A model generated the notes under the pieces. That model saw nothing but the letters and a program-made list of their open reading frames with translations. It was not told where the DNA came from and searched no databases. Shown here piece by piece: positions 25,726-34,352 of a stretch of DNA of 64,000 nt (position 1 is its first letter; each line of letters opens with the position of its first letter). Source of the stretch: Microbacterium algeriense (GTDB lineage Bacteria; Actinomycetota; Actinomycetes; Actinomycetales; Microbacteriaceae); NCBI RefSeq assembly GCF_008868005.1, contig NZ_WAAO01000001.1, forward strand, positions 186,001 through 250,000. Direction: 5' to 3'. Made by a program: the position numbers and the translations under genes.

Positions 25726-26550
25726 GTGACGCTGCTCAACAAGGACATGACCCTGTGCATCTCGCTGTCGGCACGGCCGAGCAACAACGGGACCCGCTTC
25801 CACAACCACCTCTACGAGGCGCTCGGACTCAACTGGATCTACAAGGCGTTCGCCCCGACCGACCTCGCTCAGGCCATCGCGGGCGTGCGTGGCCTCGGCA
25901 TCCGCGGCTGCGCGATCTCCATGCCGTACAAGGAGGACGTGATCGCCCTCGTCGACCGGATGGATGCCTCGGCGAGCGCGATCGACTCGGTCAACACGAT
26001 CGTGAACGACGCCGGCGTGCTCACCGCATACAACACCGACTACTCCGCGATCGCGCAGCTGATCGAGCACGCGGGTCTCGATCCGGCGGCATCGGTGCTG
26101 CTGCGCGGCTCGGGGGGCATGGCGAAGGCGACCGCCGCCGCCTTCCGCGACGCCGGTTTCGCGCGAGTGACGATCGTCGCGCGGAACGAGGAGAGGGGAC
26201 GCGCCCTCGCCGACCTCTACGGGTTCGCATGGCGTCCCGAGGTCGGCGAGGCGACCGCGGACGTGCTCGTGAACGTCACACCGATCGGGATGTCCGGGGG
26301 ACCGGACGAGCATGCTCTGGCCTTCACCGCGGAGGCGATCGCCGCCGCCTCGGTCGTCTTCGACGTCGTCGCCCTCCCCGCCGAGACGCCGCTCATCTCC
26401 GCGGGACGCGCGGCCGGCAAGACGGTGATCACGGGAGCGGAGGTCGCGACGCTGCAGGCGCTGGAGCAGTTCGTGCTCTACACGGGCATCCGCCCGTCCG
26501 CCGAGCAGGTGCGCGAGGCGGAGGAGTTCATGCGCGCAGGAACCGCGTGA
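25726..26550 (+). CDS. shikimate dehydrogenase-like protein (SdhL type)
   Basis: This 274-residue member of the AroE superfamily has catalytic-type Lys about 69 (ISMPYKED) and Asp about 105 (AYNTDYSAI), SVNTIVN between them, and a C-terminal Rossmann fold with GSGGMAKA in place of the usual GAGGA. The substrate loop reads SLSARPSNNGTRFHN rather than the canonical GxPIxHSxSP. These features match the shikimate-dehydrogenase-like subgroup (HI0607 type) rather than the biosynthetic AroE, so its substrate may differ from shikimate. Single gene, leaderless GTG. Confidence 0.82.
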   Translation: MTLLNKDMTLCISLSARPSNNGTRFHNHLYEALGLNWIYKAFAPTDLAQAIAGVRGLGIRGCAISMPYKEDVIALVDRMDASASAIDSVNTIVNDAGVLTAYNTDYSAIAQLIEHAGLDPAASVLLRGSGGMAKATAAAFRDAGFARVTIVARNEERGRALADLYGFAWRPEVGEATADVLVNVTPIGMSGGPDEHALAFTAEAIAAASVVFDVVALPAETPLISAGRAAGKTVITGAEVATLQALEQFVLYTGIRPSAEQVREAEEFMRAGTA

Positions 26551-26570
26551 TCGCGAGCCCGATACCTGGG

Positions 26571-26576
26571 TAGCCT
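26571..26576 (+). promoter_or_regulatory. TAGCCT -10 box, leaderless start of the VWA lipoprotein operon
   Basis: TAGCCT, six bases, then ATG at 26583. Confidence 0.55.
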
Positions 26577-26582
26577 AGGCGC

Positions 26583-28421
26583 ATGAGCGCGCGTCGCACC
26601 GCATCCAGGCCCCTGTTCCGGCGTACATCGGCGGTGGTGGCGACGGCAGCCATCGCGGCCCTCGTCCTCTCGGCCTGCACAGGCGGGGGAGAGCAGCCGG
26701 AGCCCGACGCCGGGCAGGGCTTCCCCGATGACGGCTGCACCCACATCACGGTGGCGACCTCGTCCGAGAAGGTCAACATGCTCGACGAGCTCGCCGCGGC
26801 GTTCAAGGAGTCCCCCGAGCACGACGGGCTCGAGACGTGCGCCACGGTGCGTCCGACCAACGTCTCCTCCGGCAACGCGGCGCGCTACCTCACCTCGGGC
26901 GACGACTGGCCGAGCGACGACCGTGCGCTGTGGCCGACCCTGTGGTCCCCCGCCTCCACGGTCTGGACGGAGCGGGTCGCGGCTGCCGCCTCACCCACGC
27001 TCGTCGGCGAGCCCGCATCGTTCACGCGTACCCCGGTCGTGTTCGGCATGCCGGAGCCGATGGCCAAGGCGCTGGGCTGGCCCGACAAGCCGATCAGCAT
27101 CACCGACCTCGAGGGCCTGTGCCAGAACCCCGAAGGCTGGGGGAGCGTCGGCAAGGACATCTGGGGCGCGTTCAAGATCTCCAAGACGAACCCGAACACC
27201 TCGACCACGGGGCTGTCGACCATCCTGATGCAGTCCTACGAGGCGTCGGGCAAGGCGGAGGGCCTCACCGCGGCGGACGTGGATGCCGCCGCGGACTTCT
27301 CCCGCGTGTTCGAGGAGTGCGTGATCCACTACGGAGACACGACGGGCAACGTGCTCTCCACTCTGTACGACGAGACGCAGAACGGCGCCAACGGCTCGGC
27401 CTACGTCTCGGCCGTCGCGCTGGAGGAGACCTCGCTGCTCAACTACAACAAGGGCAACCCCGACTCGCACACCGTGCAGCCCGGCGAGACCCTGACCCCG
27501 CCGAAGACGAAGCTCGTGGCCGTGTACCCGGCCGGCGGGTCGATGTGGTCGGATAATCCGATCACCGTCCTCGGCGCCGACTGGGTCTCGGCGGAGCAGC
27601 GCACGGCGGGTGAGGCGTTCGCGGCGTTCCTGCAGACCACGCCGGCGCAGGAGATCCTCCCCGAATACGGATTCCGTCCTCTGGACGAGGCCGTGCCGCT
27701 CGGCGACCTGTTCACCGCGAACTTCGGCGTCGACCCGGCGCAGCCCACGGTGACCCTGCCGAAGCCGGAGGTGGACGTCATCTCCACCGCGATCGATCAG
27801 TGGACGCAGGTGCGCAAGCCGTCGTCCGTGCTCGAGCTCATCGACATCTCGGGGTCGATGGACGAACCCATCGGCGACGGACGCTCCCGGCTGGACGGAG
27901 CGATCGAGGGAGCGCAGACCACTCTCGACCACTTCCGCTCCACCGACGAGGTCGGGGTTTGGGCGTTCACGACCGGCGTCTCCTCCGACCAGGGCGAGGG
28001 TCTCCAGGTGCTGCGCGACGTGTCGGCGCTGGGGGCGGACGGCGAGAAGCTCGACTCGTCGCTCGACGACCTCCGGTACGCGCAGCGCAACGGCACCCCG
28101 CTGTACGACGCGATCCTCACCGCGTACGAGGCGATGGGCGAGCGCGCGGAGCCGGGACGCATCAACGCCATCGTGGTGCTGTCCGACGGCGAGGACACCG
28201 ACTCGACCACCTCGCTCGACTCGCTGATCGCGAAGATCGGTACCCAGTCGGGGGAGGGCGGAACGGATGCACCGGTGCGCATCTTCCCCATCGCGTACGG
28301 CGAAGGGGCCGACACGTCGGCGCTGCAGCGCATCGCCGACGCCACGGGCGGCCAGATGTTCGACGCCTCGGACGCGGAGCGGATCGACCTCGTCTTCGCC
28401 TCCGTGATCAACAACTTCTGA
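26583..28421 (+). CDS. lipoprotein with substrate-binding and von Willebrand A domains
   Basis: The product is 612 residues. The signal peptide ends in lipobox LSAC (lipidated Cys 32). Residues about 50-390 form a periplasmic substrate-binding-protein-like domain (HITVATSSEKVNMLDELA). The C-terminal VWA domain has the MIDAS motif DISGSMDEP near residue 421 and VVLSDGEDTDS for the metal site. The protein should face outward, tethered to the membrane. An eight-base gap links it to a one-pass membrane protein. The role is unknown; a surface metal-dependent adhesion or chaperone role is possible. Confidence 0.85.
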   Translation: MSARRTASRPLFRRTSAVVATAAIAALVLSACTGGGEQPEPDAGQGFPDDGCTHITVATSSEKVNMLDELAAAFKESPEHDGLETCATVRPTNVSSGNAARYLTSGDDWPSDDRALWPTLWSPASTVWTERVAAAASPTLVGEPASFTRTPVVFGMPEPMAKALGWPDKPISITDLEGLCQNPEGWGSVGKDIWGAFKISKTNPNTSTTGLSTILMQSYEASGKAEGLTAADVDAAADFSRVFEECVIHYGDTTGNVLSTLYDETQNGANGSAYVSAVALEETSLLNYNKGNPDSHTVQPGETLTPPKTKLVAVYPAGGSMWSDNPITVLGADWVSAEQRTAGEAFAAFLQTTPAQEILPEYGFRPLDEAVPLGDLFTANFGVDPAQPTVTLPKPEVDVISTAIDQWTQVRKPSSVLELIDISGSMDEPIGDGRSRLDGAIEGAQTTLDHFRSTDEVGVWAFTTGVSSDQGEGLQVLRDVSALGADGEKLDSSLDDLRYAQRNGTPLYDAILTAYEAMGERAEPGRINAIVVLSDGEDTDSTTSLDSLIAKIGTQSGEGGTDAPVRIFPIAYGEGADTSALQRIADATGGQMFDASDAERIDLVFASVINNF

Positions 28422-28428
28422 GGTGGGC

Positions 28429-29445
28429 ATGATCATCGTCGCGGCATCCGACCTGAGCGGGGTCACCGACGCGGTCACCGGCGCCCTGCAGTCGGGGGAC
28501 ATCTACATCGCTCCCGGCGTGAAGAGCGCGGACGCCCTGACGAACGCCCTGACGGACGTCGTCCCCGCGGACGGGTCGATCGCGGTGGTGGTGCTGCCGG
28601 CTGACGCCGATCTGGGAGCGGCATTCGATCTCGAGCTGCTGGATCGGATCACCAGGGAGGTTCCGCAGAAGACCGTGGTGCTCGCCCTCGGTGACGACCT
28701 GCAGGCCGCCTCATCGGCCATCGACACCAAGGAAGCGCTGTTCATCGCGAACACGAACGAGACGGCAGCCGGGGGTGACACGCAGGCCGCGCTCGTGGAG
28801 ACGGTGCAGCAGATCGTCGAGGCGACGCCCTCCGCACCGGGCGGGAGCGGCGCGGGCGGGGGAGCGGACTGGCTGCTCCCCGTCGTGATCGGCGGGGTCG
28901 TCCTCCTCGCTGCAGCCGGCACGGCGATCGGCCTCCTCGCCCGGCGGCGCCGCACGCCCGCGAGCGTCACCGCATCGGATCCCGTGCCCGCCGGCATCCG
29001 CCTCCGGGTGGACCGCCTCCGAGAGCTGCAGGTCGACTACGCCAGGGTGCCGGGCGACGCCGTCGCCGCGCAGACCGCCGCAGGCATCGACGCACTCGCG
29101 TCCCACGTCGAGCAGCTGTTCCTGCGCCTGGATGCGAAAGCGGATGCCGACCAGATCGCACTCGCGGAGGCGGAGTACTCCGACAAGCTCGCCCGGCTCG
29201 TCGCCGCCCTCGAGCCGGACTACCTGCTCGACCTGCTCACCCGTCCCGACCTGTGGGACGCGCCGGACGAGCGCATCGGCGAGGTGCGCGAGGCGCTGGA
29301 CGGTCTGACGACGCAGATCGTGGACAACATCAAGCAGGTCAACGCGCGCAACGGGCTGCTCTTCCAGGTGTCGCTGGACTCGCTGATCGGACGTTCCGAG
29401 CTGCGCGACTGGGAGCGCCAGTTCAACCAGGGCTCGAAGGAGTGA
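28429..29445 (+). CDS. one-pass membrane protein of unknown function, partner of the VWA lipoprotein
   Basis: The product is 338 residues. A soluble alpha/beta N-terminal domain of about 130 residues resembling TPM-type domains is followed by a Gly/Ser linker, one membrane helix (about residues 147-168), a basic RRRR stop-transfer, and a helical C-terminal domain of about 160 residues. ATG 28429 is preferred over GTG 28423 because GAGG lies five bases upstream. With the preceding lipoprotein it forms a two-gene unit. Function unknown. Confidence 0.75.
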   Translation: MIIVAASDLSGVTDAVTGALQSGDIYIAPGVKSADALTNALTDVVPADGSIAVVVLPADADLGAAFDLELLDRITREVPQKTVVLALGDDLQAASSAIDTKEALFIANTNETAAGGDTQAALVETVQQIVEATPSAPGGSGAGGGADWLLPVVIGGVVLLAAAGTAIGLLARRRRTPASVTASDPVPAGIRLRVDRLRELQVDYARVPGDAVAAQTAAGIDALASHVEQLFLRLDAKADADQIALAEAEYSDKLARLVAALEPDYLLDLLTRPDLWDAPDERIGEVREALDGLTTQIVDNIKQVNARNGLLFQVSLDSLIGRSELRDWERQFNQGSKE

Positions 29446-29452
29446 CGTCGCG

Positions 29453-30154
29453 GTGAAGACCATCGGAGTGCTCGGCGGCATGAGCTGGGAGTCCTCGCTG
29501 GAGTGGTACCGCCTCGCCAACGAGCGGGTGCACGCGCAGCTCGGCGGTCATCATTCCGCTCGCCTGCTGCTGGACTCCCTCGACTTCGCCGAGATCGAGG
29601 CGATGCAGGCGCGCGGGGACTGGGCGGCGGCGGGCGACCTCCTCGCCGGCAGGGCGGCAGCGCTCGAAGGGGCCGGAGCCGAGCTGCTCGTGCTCGCCAC
29701 GAACACGATGCACCTCGTCGCGGATCGGCTCGAAGCCGCCGTGAGCATCCCGTTCCTGCACATCGCCGACCCCGCGGCAGAGGCCATCCGCACCGCCGGC
29801 CTGACGACGGTGGGGCTGCTCGGGACCGCTTTCACGATGGAGCAGCCGTTCTATGCCGAACGGCTCGCCCGGCACGGCATCCGCACTCTCGTGCCCGACA
29901 CCGACGACCGCGCCACGGTGCACCGGGTGATCTACGACGAGCTCGTGCACGGCATCATCCGCGATGAGTCCCGTCGGGACTATGTCGCGGTGATCGAGCG
30001 CCTGGTGGCGCAGGGGGCCGAAGGGGTCATCCTCGGGTGCACCGAGATCGAACTGCTCATCTCGTCCGTCGACGCGCCGGTGCCGGTGTTCCCGACGACC
30101 GCGCTCCACGTGGAGTCCGCGGTCGCACTGGCCCTCGCACCCGCCGACCGCTGA
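29453..30154 (+). CDS. aspartate/glutamate racemase family protein (Thr/Cys type)
   Basis: The product is 233 residues starting MKTIGVLGGMSWESSLEWYR, typical of the YgeA/RacX group of cofactor-independent racemases. The second catalytic residue is Cys about 196 in LGCTEIE. At the first catalytic position the motif reads LATNTMH, placing Thr at residue 83 instead of Cys. The Thr83/Cys pair is known from E. coli YgeA (L-Asp/Glu-specific racemase), so activity is plausible. It starts seven bases after the membrane protein gene and may be co-transcribed. Substrate uncertain. Confidence 0.85.
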   Translation: MKTIGVLGGMSWESSLEWYRLANERVHAQLGGHHSARLLLDSLDFAEIEAMQARGDWAAAGDLLAGRAAALEGAGAELLVLATNTMHLVADRLEAAVSIPFLHIADPAAEAIRTAGLTTVGLLGTAFTMEQPFYAERLARHGIRTLVPDTDDRATVHRVIYDELVHGIIRDESRRDYVAVIERLVAQGAEGVILGCTEIELLISSVDAPVPVFPTTALHVESAVALALAPADR

Positions 30155-30167
30155 TCGGGGGTTCTGC

Positions 30168-30605
30168 TCAGACCGCGTGCCCCTCGGCCAGGTACCCGAG
30201 ACGGTGGAGGGTCTCGGCATTGCGCCAGCGGAGCATGGGCGTGGTGAGAATGCGGGGGATGAGAGCCGCCGGCCCCTTCACGGGCTCCTCGTCGATGCGG
30301 ACCTGGCAGCCGGTGGGTGTGGTCCTGGCGCGCAGGGTGACCTGCGCCTCACCCATCGGCCACCCGCGAGCCCGCAGCACGACCCGGCGCGGCGGATCCC
30401 ATGCCAGGACCTCCGTCGTGTCGTCGAGGAGGGCGGGCCACACTCCCACCGAATGGTGCAGTTGGGATCCGACCTGCGGCCAGGATGCGTCGACGTCGCG
30501 CATGCGCGAGGCTCCGACCACCCACGAGGGGTAGAGCCAGCCATTGGCCAGCACGCGGAACACATCCTCCGTGGTGCACGACAGATCGCGGGTGTTGCTC
30601 GCCAT
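30168..30605 (-). CDS. SRPBCC family protein
   Basis: The product is 145 residues of the SRPBCC (polyketide cyclase / START-like) fold, recognised by the N-terminal DLSCTTEDVFRVLANGWLYPSW and the V-G-S spacing that follows. ATG 30605 is chosen because GGAGGAG stands two bases upstream and it gives the normal domain length. Members bind hydrophobic ligands. It is convergent with the racemase gene and divergent from the P450 gene, which may share its control. Confidence 0.8.
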   Translation of the reverse strand: MASNTRDLSCTTEDVFRVLANGWLYPSWVVGASRMRDVDASWPQVGSQLHHSVGVWPALLDDTTEVLAWDPPRRVVLRARGWPMGEAQVTLRARTTPTGCQVRIDEEPVKGPAALIPRILTTPMLRWRNAETLHRLGYLAEGHAV

Positions 30606-30748
30606 GTCTCCTCCGTTCACCGCCATCCTCACCGCCGCGGTCCGTCCGCGGCAGGTGCTTGACAACCGGGGCGCCGACCCGGATATCACATCACGCTCGC
30701 GAACGCTCCCCCCTGGAACGCACCCGCGGACGCTGGCACCGTCGAAGC

Positions 30749-32077
30749 ATGTTCCAGAGACTGACCTCCCGGGTGTCGCACGCGGTCGACGCGGTCGTGC
30801 ACGACGATTCCCCGACCCTGCTCACCCGCGGCTACGACTTCGGCGAGCGCATCTGGCGGCGCGTTCAGCCGGGCGCACGCTCGGCGCCGATGCGCCTGCT
30901 CGGGGACGAGACGGCCTTCGTGCGGGGCGCAGAGGGCGTCGATCTGTTCTACGACGAGAGCCGCATCGCCCGCCATGGCGCCATGCCCGGCATCGTGCAG
31001 GAGACGCTCTTCGGCCACGGCTCGGTGCACAGCCTGGACGGCGATGCCCACCGGCACCGCAAGGCCACGTTCGTCGAGGTGGCGTACGAGGACGCCCAGG
31101 TCGAGCGGCTCACGCCCTGGCTCGAGCGCGAATGGGCGATCGAGCGTGACGACTGGCTCGACGGAGGCACGCGCAGCGCGTACGAGGCGGCCGTCGGCGC
31201 CCTCGGCCGCGCGATCATGGGGTGGGCGGGTCTGCCCGGCACCCCGGCGGCGAAGACCCGGTGGTCGGCGCGGTTGGCGCAGATCGTCGACGGCTTCGGC
31301 GTGCCCTACTCGCCGGAGTACGTCGCGGCGGCCGTGAACCGACTGTGGTCCGATCGACACGCCCAGCGCCTCATCGAAGCCGTCCGCGGAGGTTCGCTGG
31401 CAGCCCCCGAAGGCACGGCGCTCGCCCTGTGGGCCGCGCACCGCGCTCCGGACGGCGAGCTCCTGCCGTCCCGTCTCGCCGGCATCGAGCTGCAGAACAG
31501 CATCCGTCCCATGATCGCCGCCGCCCGATTCGTCGCCTTCGCCGCCAAGGAGCTGCACGACCGCCCGGAATGGCGCGCGCGCATCACTGCGGAGACCGAG
31601 GAACGCGGCGCCCTGGTGGGCGGCACGCTCGCGACGATGTTCGCGCAGGAGGTCCGGCGCACGGGCCTGTTCGTGCCGATGCTGCCGGGGCGCGCGCTCG
31701 TCGACATCGAGATCGGCGACGTGCACGTTCCGGCCGGTGGACGCGTCGTCCTCGACATCCTCGGCACGAACACCGACGAGCAGTCCTGGGCGCATCCGCA
31801 CCGGTTCGCCCCCGAGCGCTTCACCGATGTCGGCGACTACGAGTCCGTGCGCACCTTCATCCCGCAGGGCGGCGCCGAGGTCGCGACCGGTCACCGCTGC
31901 CCCGGCGAGAAGCTGGTGATCGCCGGGTTGTCCGGCGCGATCGCCGTGCTGAGCGATCCCCGCCTGGACATCCTCGACAAGGGCCTCGCCGTCAACCGGC
32001 GCCGCCTTCCCACCAAGCCCGCCTCGGGTGGACGCGTGCGGGCGAGCGGTTCGGGGCGAAGCTGCCCGTTCCACTGA
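30749..32077 (+). CDS. CYP152-type cytochrome P450 peroxygenase
   Basis: This 442-residue P450 closely matches the CYP152 (P450-BSbeta / OleT) layout. LFGHGSVHSLDGDAHRHRK matches the N-terminal block, Arg253-Pro254 in ELQNSIRPMIAAARF is the substrate-carboxylate-binding pair that replaces the usual acid/alcohol, and the haem Cys is about 384 in GGAEVATGHRCPGEK. Such enzymes use H2O2 directly to hydroxylate or decarboxylate fatty acids. CACCGT six bases before the ATG suggests a leaderless start. It has an unusual Cys near the C-terminus (SCPFH). Alcohol dehydrogenase follows. Confidence 0.9.
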   Translation: MFQRLTSRVSHAVDAVVHDDSPTLLTRGYDFGERIWRRVQPGARSAPMRLLGDETAFVRGAEGVDLFYDESRIARHGAMPGIVQETLFGHGSVHSLDGDAHRHRKATFVEVAYEDAQVERLTPWLEREWAIERDDWLDGGTRSAYEAAVGALGRAIMGWAGLPGTPAAKTRWSARLAQIVDGFGVPYSPEYVAAAVNRLWSDRHAQRLIEAVRGGSLAAPEGTALALWAAHRAPDGELLPSRLAGIELQNSIRPMIAAARFVAFAAKELHDRPEWRARITAETEERGALVGGTLATMFAQEVRRTGLFVPMLPGRALVDIEIGDVHVPAGGRVVLDILGTNTDEQSWAHPHRFAPERFTDVGDYESVRTFIPQGGAEVATGHRCPGEKLVIAGLSGAIAVLSDPRLDILDKGLAVNRRRLPTKPASGGRVRASGSGRSCPFH

Positions 32078-32171
32078 GCGGGTCGCACGGCAGGGAGCAC
32101 CTGTCAACCGGGTGGGCGCGCGTCGCGGGAGCGAGGACCGTGGAGGATCCACGACACGAGCGGAGGACATC

Positions 32172-33356
32172 ATGAAGGCACTGACCTGGCAGGGCAAGCG
32201 CACGGTGACGGTCGAGGAGGTCCCGGACCCGGTGATCCAGCAGCCCGAGGACGCGATCATCCGCATCACTTCCTCGGCGATCTGCGGTTCGGACCTGCAC
32301 CTGTACGAGCTGCTCGGGCCGTTCCTGGACCGCGGCGACATCCTCGGCCACGAGCCGATGGGCGTCGTGGTGGAGGTGGGCGCGAACGTGACGAAGCTCG
32401 CGGTGGGGGACCGCGTCGTGATCCCGTTCAACATCGCGTGCGGCGAGTGCTTCCTCTGCCGCCGCGGATTCCAGTCGCAGTGCGAGACGACACAGGTGCG
32501 CGAGTACGGCAGCGGCGCCGCACTGTTCGGTTACACCAAGCTGTACGGCCAGGTCCCCGGCGGGCAGGCGGAGTATCTGCGCGTGCCGCTCGCGGACTAC
32601 AACCACATCCCCGTGGGTCCCGATCTGCCCGACGAGCGCTACCTCTTCCTCAGCGACATCCTCCCCACGGCTTGGCAGGGCGTCGAGTACGCCCAGGTGC
32701 CGGAGGGCGGCACGCTCGCGGTGATGGGCCTCGGTCCGGTCGGGCAATTCGTCTCCCGCGTCGGACGGCATCGCGGCTATCGGGTGCTGGCGGTCGACCC
32801 CGTGCCGGAGCGCCGCGCGATGGCCGAGCGCCACGGCATCGAGACGTTCGACCTCACCGACACGATCGTCGACGAGCTGCGCGACCTGACCGAAGGGCGC
32901 GGAGCCGATTCCGTGGTGGATGCCGTCGGCCTTGAGGCGCACGGCAACTCCGGGGTCGAGTTCATGCAGAAGGCCGTCGGCCTGCTGCCCGACCCTGCCG
33001 CGCGGCAGGTGCTGGACAAGGCCGGCGTGGACCGGCTCGCAGCCGTGTACGCGTCGATCGACGTCGTCCGCCGCGGCGGAACCGTCTCGCTGAGCGGCGT
33101 CTATGCGGGTGACGCCGACATCATGCCGATGAAAACCCTCTTCGACAAGCAGATCACGATGCGGATGGGGCAGTGCAATGTGAAGAACTGGGTCGACGAC
33201 CTGGTGCCGCTGGTCGAGGACATCGCCGACCCGCTCGGCGTGATGGACCTGACGACCCACAACGCCCCGCTCGACGATGCCCCCGAGCTCTACCGCACGT
33301 TCCAGCAGAAGGAGGACGGCTGCATCAAGGTGGTGCTGCACCCCTCGACGGTGTGA
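32172..33356 (+). CDS. zinc-dependent alcohol dehydrogenase
   Basis: This 394-residue medium-chain dehydrogenase has catalytic zinc ligands in ICGSDLHLYE (Cys) and GHEPMGVVVEVG (His-Glu), four structural-zinc cysteines in the region CGECFLCRRGFQSQC, and a Rossmann motif GLGPVGQF. The 40-residue insertion after VGLEAHG is typical of the glutathione-independent formaldehyde dehydrogenase-like group. A GGAGG site precedes the ATG. It lies 94 bases after the P450 gene in the same direction, so the two could act on related alcohols or aldehydes. Confidence 0.9.
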   Translation: MKALTWQGKRTVTVEEVPDPVIQQPEDAIIRITSSAICGSDLHLYELLGPFLDRGDILGHEPMGVVVEVGANVTKLAVGDRVVIPFNIACGECFLCRRGFQSQCETTQVREYGSGAALFGYTKLYGQVPGGQAEYLRVPLADYNHIPVGPDLPDERYLFLSDILPTAWQGVEYAQVPEGGTLAVMGLGPVGQFVSRVGRHRGYRVLAVDPVPERRAMAERHGIETFDLTDTIVDELRDLTEGRGADSVVDAVGLEAHGNSGVEFMQKAVGLLPDPAARQVLDKAGVDRLAAVYASIDVVRRGGTVSLSGVYAGDADIMPMKTLFDKQITMRMGQCNVKNWVDDLVPLVEDIADPLGVMDLTTHNAPLDDAPELYRTFQQKEDGCIKVVLHPSTV

Positions 33357-33362
33357 CCGTCG
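33346..33362. terminator. short hairpin over the dehydrogenase stop codon
   Basis: CGACGGT-GTG-ACCGTCG is a perfect 7-bp hairpin that includes the TGA. It separates convergent genes and may serve as a weak terminator. Confidence 0.4.
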
Positions 33363-33374
33363 CCGAGGGCGACC

Positions 33375-33683
33375 TCAGGCGCTCGCGCCGGGGTCGCCCT
33401 CATCGCGGTCGGCCTCGTCGACATCGGGACGTCGTGTGCCGATGCCGGGTTCGTCGTTGTGGGTCGACTCGTCGGGCACGGACGACCGCGAACCGGGTTC
33501 CACCCCCACAGCTGCGGCGGCTCCCGAATCCGCCCCTGCACCTCCGGCGGGTACGTCCCCGGAGGCCGGGGTGTCTTCGCCACCGCGCTCCGCGAGGTGC
33601 TCGGCGATCCGCGCCTCCGCATCGCCATCCGCCGGCGATGTCACGTTCTCGGGGCGGAGTCCCTGATCCTCGATGCCGCTCAT
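33375..33683 (-). CDS. small acidic hypothetical protein
   Basis: The product is 102 residues, rich in Ala, Gly, Asp and Glu (MSGIEDQGLRPENVTSPADG start) and predicted to be disordered. It overlaps the preceding 56-residue acidic gene by ATGA. No family recognised. Composition and coupling suggest an actinobacterial small protein conserved for its charge rather than a fold. Confidence 0.6.
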   Translation of the reverse strand: MSGIEDQGLRPENVTSPADGDAEARIAEHLAERGGEDTPASGDVPAGGAGADSGAAAAVGVEPGSRSSVPDESTHNDEPGIGTRRPDVDEADRDEGDPGASA

Positions 33684-33850
33684 TCGCTGCCGTCCCGCAG
33701 ATCCGTCGGCGCGTCGCCGCTGTGGCCGCTGCCCTCGTCCTCGGGCGCGAGATCGCCCTGGCCGTCTTCGCCGAGTTCCGCCTCGACAGGGTCGTCCCCC
33801 TGCGTCTCGGGCTGCTCGGCATCGCTGGGGTACACGTCGGGATTCGACAT
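33680..33850 (-). CDS. very small acidic hypothetical protein
   Basis: The product is 56 residues (MSNPDVYPSDAEQPETQGDD start), with about one third Asp/Glu. GAGGAG eight bases before the ATG is a strong ribosome site, and the stop overlaps the next gene. It is the first of a two-gene unit of acidic, probably disordered proteins. Function unknown. Confidence 0.6.
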   Translation of the reverse strand: MSNPDVYPSDAEQPETQGDDPVEAELGEDGQGDLAPEDEGSGHSGDAPTDLRDGSE

Positions 33851-33911
33851 CCTGAACTCCTCTCGTCGGAAGACTCCAGCGTCGTCCCGAAGGCACCATG
33901 ATGCAGGACCG

Positions 33912-33940
33912 TTGACACCCGGAGCACCGGGCGGTAGCCG
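33912..33940 (+). promoter_or_regulatory. plus-strand promoter-like site facing antisense into a small gene
   Basis: TTGACA (33912-33917), 17-base spacer, TAGCCG (33935-33940). Transcription would run into the reverse complement of the 44-residue basic gene at 34006-34140. No plus-strand gene begins directly after it. Confidence 0.4.
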
Positions 33941-34005
33941 GGACCGGTCCGCACTCCGGCTGATGCGCACCCAGGAGTGAAGCGCACCAGCCGGAAGGAG
34001 TTCGA

Positions 34006-34140
34006 TCAGCCCTTCGCGCCCTTGCGAGGCTTCAGGAACTCGTCTGGTGCGTTCTTCTCGCGCTTCGCCGCGCGCTTCTCCTTGAGCGTCAGCTGCGGTG
34101 CCTTCTTGCTGGCTCGACCCTGGATGGACTTTCCGGACAT
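34006..34140 (-). CDS. small basic protein of 44 residues
   Basis: The product starts MSGKSIQGRASKKAPQLTLK and ends in a lysine/glycine-rich tail. About one third of residues are Lys or Arg. A good promoter stands upstream on the same strand (TTGACT 34207-34202, 16 bases, TATGGT 34185-34180) and AAGGGGAAG lies before the ATG. It probably binds nucleic acid or ribosomes by charge, but this is inference. Confidence 0.65.
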   Translation of the reverse strand: MSGKSIQGRASKKAPQLTLKEKRAAKREKNAPDEFLKPRKGAKG

Positions 34141-34179
34141 GGTTACTCGCTTCCCCTTTGGTGGCTGGCGTAACCTCCG

Positions 34180-34207
34180 ACCATAGCCCGGACCGCAGGG
34201 AAGTCAA
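34180..34207 (-). promoter_or_regulatory. promoter of the small basic protein gene
   Basis: Minus strand TTGACT (34207-34202), 16-base spacer, TATGGT (34185-34180), giving a 5' leader of about 33 bases. This is one of the closest matches to the sigma70 consensus in the window. Confidence 0.6.
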
Positions 34208-34352
34208 ATTTCCCTCTGACCGGGAAGAAAATCGTCGCGGATGCGGCCTGACATCCCGAGGATTTGCTACCCTGGAGTGTTCAGTGACCGCGGAGGACGA
34301 CCTCCGGCAGGAGACGCAGACCGGGGACGGCCCCGCCTCGAGGAGTCCGGCC

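Noticed and set aside
33977..34186. Plus-strand 69-codon frame over the small basic gene
   Set aside because: The minus-strand frame has a proper promoter, start and Lys-rich small-protein composition; the plus frame is its shadow.
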